Part shown: positions 1 through 10,387 of the stretch, one piece after another
How the letters are laid out: each line of letters begins with the position of its first letter
Numbering within the stretch: position 1 is the first letter of the stretch
Source of the DNA: Protostelium mycophagum
Taxonomy: Eukaryota > Evosea > Variosea > Protosteliida > Protosteliaceae
Length of the DNA: 28,782 bases
Reading direction: 5' to 3'
Assembly: GCA_002081555.1 (NCBI GenBank)
Contig: MZNV01000752.1
Span: 1 to 28,782, forward strand
The notes under the pieces: model-generated
The model's input: only the letters and a program-made list of their open reading frames with translations
Database searches by the model: none
Told to the model about the DNA's origin: nothing
Program-made: the position numbers and the translations under genes

Positions 1-104
1 TTGCGGTAAGAGTTTTTTTGCACAGAAGGATTTTTTTTCTTTTTATTGAATTTTGTGGAATGATACAATTCAATAGAAGAGAAGTCCCGTATTGAACAAT
101 CTTT

Positions 105-336
105 GAGATCACATTTGCCAAAGATATAGATATCATTTTCTTTCCAAATCTGGAATTACAAAAAAAAGTGAAATAAATTCTGAAATATAAAAGAGATCCG
201 TTTAAATGACGATCTACACTGCGGCATAAGACATGAGAGAAGAGTCATTGACAATCTCATCAATCTAACCATCGAGGAAATCGAAAAGAAATACATGCAT
301 GAGGTAATGTCTAAATCAGACCGTATTGTCGTGTGA
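105..336 (+). CDS. Possible 3' end of an unrecognised gene (partial)
   Basis: An open frame reads ...DIDIIFFPNLELQKK, then a candidate short intron (GTGAAATAAATT... ending in AAAAGAG), then IRLNDDLHCGIRHERR and VIDNLINLTIEEIEKK before TGA at 334-336. The residue mix (paired Arg/His, amphipathic ILNLTIEEIEKK) looks more like coding than random DNA. The 5' part cannot be linked to a start, because an in-frame stop lies just upstream and the exon would have to begin near 105. I recognise no family. It would be the tail of a gene that begins left of the window, ending about 600 bp before the convergent minus-strand gene. It could equally be a decayed remnant or a chance frame. Confidence 0.28.
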
Positions 337-933
337 TTGATGTTCATTGGAGATAGGGACTAAATGAAATAAACACCCTCCTTTATCAACGAGCATCATC
401 ATCATCATTCATTTCTCATGGAAAACCGAAGTACCAAAAAACAGAGATGTTTCAGAAGAGAAATGGGCACAGCTTATTTCATATTAGAGATGAGCCAACC
501 AAATGAAAACAGTGATAATGTTGCCTTGCAAGCTTTTTGTGTGATCTGAAGTACGGTCTACAACTTGACATTCCTGCGGTCCTGCAGACTTGAACATGTT
601 GGGCCCACCTCGCAAACAAAAGGCTTTCTTGCGAGGAAATTAATTCTCTGTTGCAAAGAATTTGTTACAAAATTGGGTAAAATCTGTTCATAAAGAGAAC
701 GAATTTTGATGGCGAGCAGCCGTGAATGATTTATTATCAAGGCTGTCTTGAGCTTTCAACAAATGCGAGAGTACACTGCAGTCCTTCAGCATTTTTATTA
801 CTCTCATTTTCAAACTCACATTCACGCCTCCGTCTCAACAATCTGGCCCGTATGGGCCTCATAAAATGTGCAGATGGATAATTCCTGACAAGATCAGGAT
901 TTTTTCTACTACATTATACTCACCAAAACTCGG
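337..933. other. Intergenic stretch with a perfect 8-bp inverted repeat
   Basis: No convincing gene is seen. It holds a short CAT-triplet run (near 394-407), one copy of the dispersed TCTACAAC motif (557-564), and a perfect hairpin CCTCGCAA...TTGCGAGG at 608-636 with a 13-base loop. An antisense frame of 60 codons over 558-740 lacks any splice or homology support. The stretch separates the possible plus-strand gene tail on the left from the stop of the convergent minus-strand gene at 934. Confidence 0.5.
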
Positions 934-3221
934 TCAAGATTTCCAATTAATGCCCCTGTTACGTTCTGGCAAAATGTCTTGTGTTGTAGAAGAGGGAATC
1001 GGTCTGGGCTTATTATCCTTGGTAACTTGTGTCTTTAAGCTCGATAGCTGTGACTGCAGCTGTGAAACTTGGTCGTTCGCGCCGTCCAGCATCTTTTGCT
1101 TCTGGACGAGCTCCCTTTTGGTCTCTGACAGGTCACGTGCTAAATTACGTATCTGCCGTTCCATACTATTGATCCGGTCGACGACACTCGAATTCGAGTC
1201 CTTCGGCCTCTCTTTGGGCTCGATGGGTCTTTCCTTCTGCTCTTGTGTCTTATTGTCATTCTTCTCGCGATTAAAATCCAGCTGTTTCTCCCTAGTCTCT
1301 GCTGCGCAAGAATCTCAGAAAAATCGTGGATTTTTCGAGTATTTTACCTGTGGGTGTCTTGATGGGTTCGGTCTTGATACTCTTCTCTTCGGTTTTGAGC
1401 CTCGGGATATCTCTGTGCTTGTCGTGAGATCTCTTCTTGATGGGGGAAGATTTTTTGTCGTCGTCTTCGTCCCTGATCTCGTCATCTGAACTCTGATCAC
1501 TCCTATTACTCCTCTTATACGCCTTCTTGTCCTCTCTTTCTGCTCATGATCAGAAATTTCCCTGAATATTCCGTGTACATCTTGATGACGTCGACAAATT
1601 ACAATCGGAATAGGCGAAATTTGTAACATCTTAAAAATACGCACCAGATTCAGAGTCGGAGTCTTCAGAGGACGAATCACTGCCGGAGCTGGAAGAAGAG
1701 AAACCATCGCTGGAAGAACCGCCAGAGTCCTCGTCAGAGCTTCCTGATGGGTCTGAACCGCTGTCCGAGCCGTTTCTGGAGCGAGGAGTCCTACCCTTCT
1801 TGGATCGGACTTTTTCAAAATTAACACCGATATCGCGTAATAATTGTGTTCGCTCTTTGCTTAATTTGCCGATTCGAGCGTTGTAACTCTGTCGAGACAA
1901 TCAGAAATCATTTTAATATATTATATTTTACCTGGTTGTGAAGCCATCGGTACATAAAAGTGGAGCTCTTCAGCTTGAAAGTACCGTCATGCTGTTTTAA
2001 TTTTCCGAGTTCCCGATAGTGATGCATCCAGCTATTTTTGGAATCCTCCCGCTTGCGGCCTCTACCGTCCTGCTTGTCTTTTCTGTCATGACTCCTGTCT
2101 TCCCTGCTTTTATCCTTTCTCTCACGTTCTTTGTGAGGAAAGTCGAAGCTCTTGTGGCTCGTGTCCGGTGTTGACATTTTCGGGGTCAGAGGGGCAGTCA
2201 GAGGTTTGAGCGGAGTTCTTCCATTGGAATGGGAACTGTCTTCTCCCTGCTTGTTTCGGTCTTCATCATGTCGATCCTTGTGATGTCCATTCTCATCTAC
2301 GACCTGTGTTGTCTTAGACGTATTTTACTGAAGGAATATACCTCTTTGCATGGGGTCCTGGGTGTTTTCTCGTTTCGGAAATCTGTTGAAGAGTTTTCCG
2401 ACTTCTTCACTATGATCACAGGTTCTGGTTTTCTCTGCCTGGTGCAGGCCTATTTTTTTTAATATCCCAAGCCTTTTTGGTGAAAAAAACGGATGAAAAT
2501 ATTACCGAACCGTTGGACAGCTGTTGTTTCAATTTCTCCCACAATTCATCTCGGTCTGTCGTCGTAGACGATGGAAAAATATTGGACTTGGCCGGACGGT
2601 CCTCATCAGAGCTGCTGGAGCCGCTCTCATCACTGCTCTCTACTCTCCTCTTGTTTCTTCTTTTCAGAGCGGGAGATGTCTCTTTCCGGCCGTTTTTATC
2701 GTCTTTGTGGCTGATGGTCTTGTGTTTCTCGCCAGATGGATCTCTCAATTCGTTGGGCCGTACGTGGTTCGCGTTATTTTGTGCGGGGACCTTCCACATT
2801 GGGGATGATGGGTTGACAGATTTTTCCAAAGATTCATTAATGACTTCCTTTGGTGTGGTCTGACCAAAGATGAGAAGTAGAACCACAAAAAATATTTTTC
2901 CAAAGTGAATGTCTACTTTTCACACTTTTAGAAGGGGAAAAAATGTAAGGTTCACCTGTGGTGTTTCTTGTCTTATTGGTCGTTGCTGAGATATTTTCTC
3001 TGGTGGAGTGGTGTTTTTCTCGTTTTCTGTTGTGATGGAAGGACTATTTGTGCTTGGAAGGTCCGGAGTCATCATGGTGCCAAACATTTTAAATTTTTTC
3101 TTCGGCGGTAGAGCTGTTGAGGTATTTGCCTCTTCTATTATTAGAGGAGCAAAGACATAGACATGAAAAAGATCTCACCACTCGGCCATCCCCCGCCCGG
3201 ACCTCTATTAGCCGTCATCAT
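934..3221 (-). CDS. Charged nuclear protein with a helicase-associated (HA) domain and C-terminal coiled coil
   Basis: Eight exons join in frame from ATG at 3221 (MMTANRGPGGGWPS) through exons at about 3134-2956 and 2859-2506 to the stop at 934, giving roughly 550-600 residues. The N-terminal third carries a basic NLS-like run (LPPKKKFK) and Ser/Asp/Lys-rich low complexity. Exons 5 and 6 (about 2050-1830) form one unit: SWMHHYRELGKLKQHDG then SYNARIGKLSKERTQLL, with the W...L..L.K..G...W...Q...Y..R.GKL...R...L..IG pattern of helicase-associated domains (Pfam HA type). A 43-nt intron (about 1889-1931) splits it after WLHNQ. Next come long Ser/Asp/Glu and Lys/Arg stretches, then a predicted coiled coil in the last exon (LARDLSETKRELVQKQKMLD). 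No helicase motor motifs are visible. Nuclear, nucleic-acid-associated work is inferred. It is divergent from the UDP-glucose pyrophosphorylase gene. Confidence 0.75.
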
Positions 3222-3688
3222 GTCTAGATCATGATACACTATGTTGAGTCTTTATATGATGGTGTGTCACCAATCGTCCTATCTCGCAAAAATGGCTGAA
3301 GAAGAGGGATGATAGTCGACATTATTCTTTGTCGACTCGAAATGGGTTGTTTTGTGTCGACGATGTCGACAGCTTTCTTGGAAGTGGAAAATGGAAAATA
3401 TGATGAGTCCAAGGATCGAACCCTCGCTTCACCTTTACTGGAAGTACAGCTTGTCAGATGTAGAATGAACAGGTTCCACTTGCTTTCATAAATATAAGAT
3501 GATGATTAAAAGGTGAGATGGAGGAAGCTCCCACAGTAATTTCGTGGCGTCATGTGTGTCGTTCGTTTTGCAGAAATGGAGTTGTTGCTGGCAAACTGAA
3601 TTACGTATGAATTAGAAAATCGGGTGAAAACACGTGGTTTGGTGCTCTCGAGCCGGCACACACTCCACGACCATCATCGCACACCAAA
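3222..3688. promoter_or_regulatory. Divergent intergenic region with four GTCGAC sites
   Basis: This 467-bp gap lies between two divergent start codons and must hold both promoters. Four GTCGAC palindromes sit within 56 bp (3315-3320, 3331-3336, 3356-3361, 3365-3370). A 16-mer ATGATGGTGTGTCACC near 3256-3271 recurs in an RRM-gene intron near 11840. A 60-codon plus frame here (3309-3491) has no splice or family support. I see no clear TATA box. Confidence 0.4.
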
Positions 3689-5633
3689 ATGAGTTCTTTA
3701 GATCTGTTCGCTCCCTCTGCAGAGACTCGTCGTCTCTCGGTTAAGCTCACCAATGATCAACTAGAGAAGATCGGTATGACAAAGCAGGAGGCAGCTGATT
3801 TTCAACGTCTAAGAAACCGTTTCTTGGACAAGCCCCTTATGGAATGGGAGAGAGTCAAACCTCTTCCTGAAGATTTTTGTAAATCGGTAGAGGATCTCCC
3901 TGAACCCTCCCCAGAGAAGGCAAAAGAACTGCTCAACAAGTTGGTATTTGTCCAACTCAACGGAGGTCTTGGCACTGCCATGGGGCTGAAATCCACCAAA
4001 TCAGGACTTCAGATCTTGAAACAGGGAGGATCTGCTTACACCATCTTAGACTGCAAGATCCTTCAACTCGAGGTGAGATGAGAGAGAAGTTTATCCATCA
4101 TCCTGATTCCTCAGGCTCTCAACAATCAATATGGAGTGGACATCCCTCTCGTACTCATGAACTCTCCCAAGACGAACGAAGAGACTCTTAAATTAGTGAG
4201 CAAATATCCACAAGACGGTGCACACGTCACCATCCACACCTTTGTTCAGAGCGAACACCCCCTCATGCATAAGGATACCCTCGCACCCGTCGCCAAGTCC
4301 AAAGACGAGAGACAATTGTGAGTCTTGCCACATTCCCATCATCTCATAATCTGCAGCTGGTATCCTCCCGGTTCTGGAGAGGTTTTCTCTGGCCTTCTTC
4401 GTGCTGGCCTCTTGGAAAAATTCAAACAACAAGGCAAAGAGTTTCTCTTTATTTCCAACGTAGAAAACATGGGCTCAACCATCGACTTGAGACTGTTGAA
4501 CCACATTTACACAGGAGAAATAGACTTCCAGCTCGAGTTGACCAACAGAGTCAGCACCGATCACCATGGTGGTCTGCCAATGTCATACAAAGAGGGCAGA
4601 GTCCATGTCATGGAGATATCTCAAGTCCCATTTGAATACGTGAGTGATGATCATCTACAACGAGAAAATCATCCCTCTACAACGAGACAAGAGGATATTG
4701 AATGTACACAGCACAAGAACTTCACCGTGTCTCACTTCAAGTACTGGAACACTAACAACATGTGGGCAAGAATCAACAACGTCTGGAATATGCTCAAGCT
4801 GCAAGCTCTTGACCTCGACTTTATCGTAAAATACCGCGTGAGTGTTTTTTACCATCTAAAGAGTACGGCACATGCAGTGCTCAAACCAGAAACGATTCAT
4901 CTACAACGAGAATAATAAATAAATAGATTTCTGGAGGAAGAAACGTGGCGCAGATCGAAACACCCGCAGCCATGTCCATCCACAGCTTCAAGCGAGCGGC
5001 CGGAATAATTGTGCCCAGATCTCGCTACAGACCCGTGAACTCTACCGCACAGCTCATGGCAGCACAGTCCAATATATTCCAATTTACAGATGGTTCCATG
5101 CAGGTTTGAATTTTCACAAATTTTTGCAGAAAAATTATATTTTTTGTGCATCTGTATTCTTCGTTGTATTTTTGTCGCAACAACGGACTCAAGAAAACAT
5201 CAAGACAAATGTCTGAAAGATGACAGATGAACCCACTTAGAGTGCCTGCCACAGATCCTCTTATCAAATTAGGAGACCACTTCACTTCTGTAGATGAGTA
5301 CGAAAAGAGGTCCGTTTTTTCATTTTTTATTCGGGAAATATTGTCTACAAAGATAAAAAAAATGGAAGAAAAAATTATTTTTATTGATGAAAGATAGATT
5401 CAAGGACATCCCAAATATATTGGAACTCGACCACTTGACCGTCAGTGGTGATGTTATCTTCGGTACAAAGGTCACTCTCAAGGTGAGATCTTGGTGTGGT
5501 AATTCCTCGCTAACTGACGTGTCAGGGCACGGTTATTATCGTGGCAGAGCACGGAGAGAAGATTGACATCCCCGATGGAACAAGCTTGGAGAACAAGATC
5601 GTATCAGGAAGCCTCACACTGAAAGAAAATTAA
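3689..5633 (+). CDS. UGP2: UTP-glucose-1-phosphate uridylyltransferase (UDP-glucose pyrophosphorylase)
   Basis: Makes UDP-glucose and pyrophosphate from UTP and glucose-1-phosphate in the cytosol, feeding glycogen, cell-wall and glycoprotein synthesis. Eight exons and seven phase-matched introns run from ATG at 3689 ([15 protein letters not shown]) to TAA at 5631-5633. Family marks in order: the nucleotide loop [10 protein letters not shown] (usually LNGGLGTSMG) near residue 93; [31 protein letters not shown] (usually W.PPGHGD, so His is replaced by Ser); [45 protein letters not shown]; then the C-terminal left-handed beta-helix part ([33 protein letters not shown]). Length, about 500 residues, is normal for eukaryotic UGPase. 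Introns at 4640-4711 and 4838-4926 carry three copies of the dispersed CTACAACGAG motif. Part of exon 1 is copied at 9900-9975. Confidence 0.95.
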
Positions 5634-5677
5634 GCGGGAAAATGGGAATTTGAAATTTGAATACAGCACGCGACGAT

Positions 5678-6187
5678 TGATGTCTCGCTCCTTTGTTCGT
5701 CGACATTGTTGAAAGTGGTTACGAAGATATCTTTGGTTTTGACAGACAGGTAGCTGACGTTTGAATTAATTCCTAATGACATGTGTTTTCGTTTTTGACG
5801 TTTTTTTTTTATTTTTGCAGAAAATCACTATAAATAGCCTGCATGATCCAGATGCAACCAAACACGATTATTTGAGACGTGCAGCTTTGCGTGTTCTTAC
5901 CGATATAAGTGCATGGCGGGAAAATGTGAAGGTAAGATCGGTCACTTTTTTTAAAAATGGTATCAGAGGCTTGTCCTTTTCTGTCAGTTTTCTGTCAGTT
6001 TTGAAATGCTCATCAGTTTGGTTGCAGTCCCCAAAGGAATACACGGGGGTGTGCCGGACCTCAGTTTACCACATATTTTCAGTACAAGGCTCATGAGGAG
6101 GCTGTTCGCCCTCTTCTCGCTTGTTGCGATCTGCTCAGCACAAACAACATCCTATTACACGAGTTCGGATGGGACTATCTGCACAAG
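5678..6187 (+). CDS. Doubtful small gene or gene remnant
   Basis: An exon at 5821-5931 reads KITINSLHDPDATKHDY...RRAALRVLTDISAWRENVK. It is preceded by a good intron (GTAGCTGACG... to TTTTTGCAG, about 5750-5820) and an upstream in-frame piece (FVDIVESGYEDIFGFDRQ). Downstream, an intron from 5932 to about 6029 leads to SPKEYTG, and a further short intron leads to YKAHEEAVRPLLACCDLL... ending at TAA 6188. The phases fit, but no start codon is found, since a stop lies at about 5677. The last part also overlaps the signal-peptide exon of the beta-helix gene in another frame. One of the two readings is probably accidental. No family recognised; the helical, Leu-rich composition would suit an armadillo-like fragment, but that is speculation. 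Confidence 0.3.
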
Positions 6188-9100
6188 TAACAGCCAGCAT
6201 TAATAACTTTCACTGAATTGAACTCTTGGTAGTTCTCAACACCATCAGTGGATTGACTAGTACATTTACTACAATCAACATCTACGTCGATGCCTCGGTG
6301 GGTAATGCCAAATGTAAACCTGTGGCTTACCAGAGCTCCTCGACTTGCGTTTTGAATGTGATCGGACAAGGAGGTAACATCACCAACTACGGTGTCAATT
6401 TTGTCGATAGCTCCTTTGTCTGGCAGCAGGTAATTTCCGGGTAGCATGAAATCCTCACGATGTTCCGACTTCCAACAGGTGAATTTGAATAACCTGAGGC
6501 AATATGGCCAGAGTACTTTCGATAATCACTGGAAATTCTTCAAAACACCCGTAACAATCACAAATTGTGTCTTTTCAAATGCCAAAACATACAGCATTTC
6601 TGGATTGGGCGGCGTCAGCTTATCCATAACGGGTTCAGCCTTCCAAGATACAGGTGATTGATACAAAATAAAATATAGGAGATATCTGAATACGGCAGGA
6701 GGCGCCATACAGTGGTTAAACTATGGTCCAGCAAACCAAGTGCCTCAAACGGTGCTCAGTGTGATAATTAACAATAACACTTTCACGGCGGCAACATTGA
6801 TTGACCTCGTGTCTTTAAGTTTCGGAGCCCTCGGCTCTGAGGCGACATTCACCATGAACAACAACCGGTTTATCAACTCTCTTAGCTACATGGCCTCGAA
6901 CATTGTCTTTATATCAAACTCATCTGTGAGCAGTATGACGGTTGTCAGTAATTATCTCAGATCTAGCTCAACTCAAAAACCAAGCGCTTTGCTTTATTTG
7001 TCGAACACAAACTGCTCGAACACTGTTCAGATGACGAACCTCACCATCACCGACTGCAACTTCTCCGTCCTATTCAGAGCCGGCGGATCGACTTTAAGAA
7101 ATGTCAATTTGACATCGTCAAGTATTAACGCACCTACCATCGAGATGATCTGGTTGTTCCCTAATACCTCCATAACGGGGACATTGTCCATCACCGGGGT
7201 TAATGGTATTGGTACGTATCAATGATTACGATGCAACTGATAGAGGTAGCCGAAACAGCGGTCTATACATCACCGAGTACTTGGATCAATACTCTCGCGA
7301 TAACCAATTGTAATTTAAAGGGGCAGGTAATGGATTCTTGAATATTAGCTCTGATAAGCTCAGTTGATAGGACTTGACGGCACTTCAAACACGACCCAAA
7401 TAACAAATGTCATCAATTCAAACGCAATCTCAGCTTCTATCGGTATCTACAACTGGGGGAACGCATTATATCTCCAGAACGTAACCTCCTCGAACCAACT
7501 GAGTAGAGGACACATCTATATATCTTCTCCTCTCAATACGATATACATGAACAATTGTACTTTTGCCACCGGACAGTCCGATTGGGGTGTGGGAACGGTG
7601 GCTCTCTACAATTCGAACAGCACATTGGTGATCATAACCAATACTTCCATTATCAACAATAAGCTGCCATCCAATCCGGGCCCGATATCAAGCGTTGGGC
7701 TGTTTATTTCCAGAGGGACTGTGCTCATCTCAAACAGTTTTTTTACAGGCAATGTGATGGGAGCATCAAATAACTATTCCGGAGGAGCTCTATATGCCTT
7801 CAACGCCTATATTAACATTTCTAATACTGTGTTCGACTCAAACAACGCATACTTTGGAGGTGAGCTGAATGAAATGTGTGAGGCTGAATCTGCACAGGTT
7901 CTATGTCAATAACTTTTGGCACATTGAATCTAATGGGATGCTCATTCTCTAACAATATTGGAGGCCAGGGCAATATCTATGCCACCGGAGTCATCGCCAC
8001 TGTCATAAATACAACATTTACCAACAACCTTTGCAATGCAGCGCCCGCAATGATACTGTACGGCGGCTCCCTAGTCATCAACACGGTGACCCTATCCAAC
8101 AATACAGCATTAAGTGGAGGAGGTGGGTTCCGTAGCACAAGTTCCAGTTCATTGCGAGTATCGAACTCCAGATTCATCAACAATCAAGGTGGTGCTTTGG
8201 GTATATACTCTAACAACACCGACACATACGTTTACAACAGCGCTTTTCAATCAAACACTGCCGCAGAGGGGGGGGCGATCAAGTCAATGAGCTTGGTCAA
8301 TATTGATCAGTGTTCCTTCACCAACAATCAAGCAATTTCATTTGGTGGAGCCATATCGAGCACTGTGACGGTAACAAACAGCAACTTCACGGGCAACTCA
8401 GCACAACAATATGGAGGTGCAATATTCACCCTGTTAGTTGGTAGCAATATCATCAGCAATTCAACTTTTGTTCGAAACAATGCTCAAGTGGGTGGAGCAA
8501 TCGCTTCAACTGTTCCTCTGACAGCGAACGACTCGATGTTCACTCTCAACAATGCATCAATGAATGGGGGAGCAATTTTCGGGTTCAGTACGACCATAAC
8601 AGTGATAAATGGAACGTTCACCGGGAACACGGCGGGCAGTGGCGGAGCCATTTCTACTTATTGCAGCCCCAATACCACTGTGACGGCATCCACATTTATT
8701 GGCAATTCAGCAGGAACTGGGGGTGACATCGAAACTACGCCCTACTTTTCAATCTACCCGCTTTCAACTTCTTCCACAGGCATCACCAGTATCGTTACAA
8801 CAAAGATGTACAACAGTACTTCAACAGGAAACGGAGGTGACTGATTGAGCAAACACAGTCGCTGAACATGCTTCAGGGTCAATTTATTGTAATTATGGAA
8901 CTCTGATAGTATCAAACGGTGTCTTTGCCAATGTCAATTCGGGTGGTAATGGAACAATATGGGCGCTTCAGATGGCAAGTTTAAAAAATAGTGTGGTGAC
9001 AAACTGCACATCAAACTATGGCGGAGTTATCTTTGCGCAGAATGTTACCGTAATGTCCTACAATAATTTTACATCCAACACTGCTCAGAGTGGAGGAGTC

Positions 9101-9771
9101 GCCTATTTGACTGGTATGTCATCTTCTTTTCATTTCCCCTCATCTTCTCAGGCCCAACACAAGCATCGAACAACTTGTACACCAGTAACCAAGTCAGCAA
9201 CAGTGGGGGGAGCATCTATCTGGAAGTATCTGGTTCTCTACAAGAGGCAAACAGCCTGTTCAATAGAAACTCTGCAAATCTGGGTAAATTTGTGGGTGAA
9301 TAAGAATGTTCTGAGTTTCACAGGATCGGCAATCTACAATGCCGGACAACTTATACTTCAGGGCAATAACTTCACTTTTAATACCGCTACCAACAATGGC
9401 ACCATCTACAACGGCGGTTTCGCCGCATCTGCAGGGAATATTTATAGGAACAACACAGGGGGCTTTGGAGCAGTGGAATATTGCGGAAACTCTTGCAATA
9501 GCAATAGCGCCAACAGTGTATACAGCGGTAACATTGCGAGGTCAGGAGGGATAATACACGCATCAACAGGAGCAGATCAAATCATCAGCGGTCAGTGTTT
9601 TCGTCCATTGCTGGTTTAAAAAGCTGACGCAGAGTAGGAGGTACTTTTTCCAACAACAAGTGTGCGGGGAATGTATACAACGGCGCACTCTCACAAGAAA
9701 TCGGGACAACAGTATTGGTCACAAACACCAACTTTGGAAATGGGTCGGTCACCAACATTCTGAATCAATGA
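6093..9771 (+). CDS. Large secreted right-handed parallel beta-helix protein
   Basis: Start ATG at 6093 gives a clean signal peptide, MRRLFALFSLVAICSAQ. Eleven exons join in phase to TGA at 9769-9771, about 1,050 residues. The body is a long run of degenerate 20-25-residue repeats with the pattern ..F.NN.A..GGAI.. and Asn ladders, for example FTGNSAQQYGGAIFT and FTGNTAGSGGAISTYC. This resembles right-handed beta-helix and Pmp-like (polymorphic outer membrane protein) repeats. Many NxS/T sites suggest heavy N-glycosylation. The protein ends after ...GSVTNILNQ with no transmembrane or GPI-type tail, so secretion to the medium or cell coat is inferred. Six of the ten introns split a glycine codon after its first base. 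Role unknown: such proteins serve in adhesion, matrix or carbohydrate binding. Confidence 0.9.
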
Positions 9772-9899
9772 TGTGCACTTCTTCAAGAGGAGGGAAATAA
9801 ATCCAGACATTTTGAACTCCCGCTTAACTTCACGGAAATCAATGTGTTGTCATATGGGCATCATCTGCAAAAGCCAAAAGAAATGAGTTGGATGAAGAT

Positions 9900-9975
9900 G
9901 GAGGCAGCCGATTTTCAACGTCTAAGAAACCGTTTCTTGGACAAGCCCCTTATGGAATGGGAGAGTCAAACCTCT
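9900..9975 (+). pseudogene. Partial copy of UGPase exon 1
   Basis: Nearly identical to 3787-3864 of the UDP-glucose pyrophosphorylase gene (from GGAGGCAGC to TCAAACCTCT). One substitution (GCT to GCC) and a 2-nt deletion (GAGAGAGTC to GAGAGTC) were seen. Similarity stops abruptly on both sides, before any intron boundary is reached, so DNA- or RNA-mediated origin cannot be told. It encodes only about 25 codons and the deletion shifts frame; it is not a gene. It lies about 6 kb downstream of its source in the same orientation. Confidence 0.9.
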
Positions 9976-10185
9976 GACTATGGGGTTAGATGACGTATCT
10001 GAAACTTCATTGAATTCGTTCTGATGGTGATACTCGTTGTAGACACCTCCAAATCAAAAACAAACTTTGCAGAAGAATTTTATTGTGGCTTTGGAGTATC
10101 CATGTTGCCTGGCAGTTTTGTGCATTCTTCACGATTAATGTTTTGAGAGGATTTAATCTTGATGGCTGTTTTTGGCGCGAAGCAC

Positions 10186-10200
10186 TGCGGCTTTGCCGCA
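10186..10200. repeat. Mini-hairpin TGCGGC-TTT-GCCGCA
   Basis: A perfect six-base stem with a three-base loop in intergenic DNA. The identical 15-mer recurs at 11434-11448, with relatives at 27543-27557, 27663-27677 and 26574-26586. Confidence 0.85.
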
Positions 10201-10387
10201 CCATCAACGAGGGTATATTTATGATTCTATGTATATCTCTATGTTCCTATGTCTATATGTCTATATATTTTATTTACCAAAAACTATGTGTTGGTGAACT
10301 ACTACCTTGGTTCGGCTCTCTACAACGATGTAAACACCAATCCTTCGATGAAATCTCACCCTTGATATACAACTTGTCTGTGAGAAT

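Larger units (their letters stand above)
9772..10387. other. Intergenic region with a UGPase exon copy and small repeats
   Basis: No gene is supported in these 616 bp between the convergent beta-helix and RRM genes. An AATAAA at about 9797 may be the poly(A) signal of the beta-helix gene. The region also holds the 76-bp UGPase-like piece (9900-9975), two dispersed motif copies (10033-10043 inverted, 10317-10338 direct) and a perfect mini-hairpin TGCGGC-TTT-GCCGCA (10186-10200). A TATGTCTATATGTCTATATATTTTAT low-complexity patch lies near 10240-10275. Confidence 0.55.

Noticed and set aside
558-740. Minus-strand frame of 60 codons
   Set aside because: It looks mildly protein-like but has no neighbouring exon, splice signal or recognisable motif.
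866-1489. Plus-strand frame of 207 codons
   Set aside because: It is the antisense of the spliced coiled-coil protein gene; its Ser/Cys/Phe-rich content mirrors Lys/Glu/Arg codons.
5776-5820. ATG-started reading MTCVFVFDVFFLFLQ before the exon at 5821
   Set aside because: The T-rich string is better read as a polypyrimidine tract before TTTTTGCAG; an upstream in-phase exon piece supports an intron.
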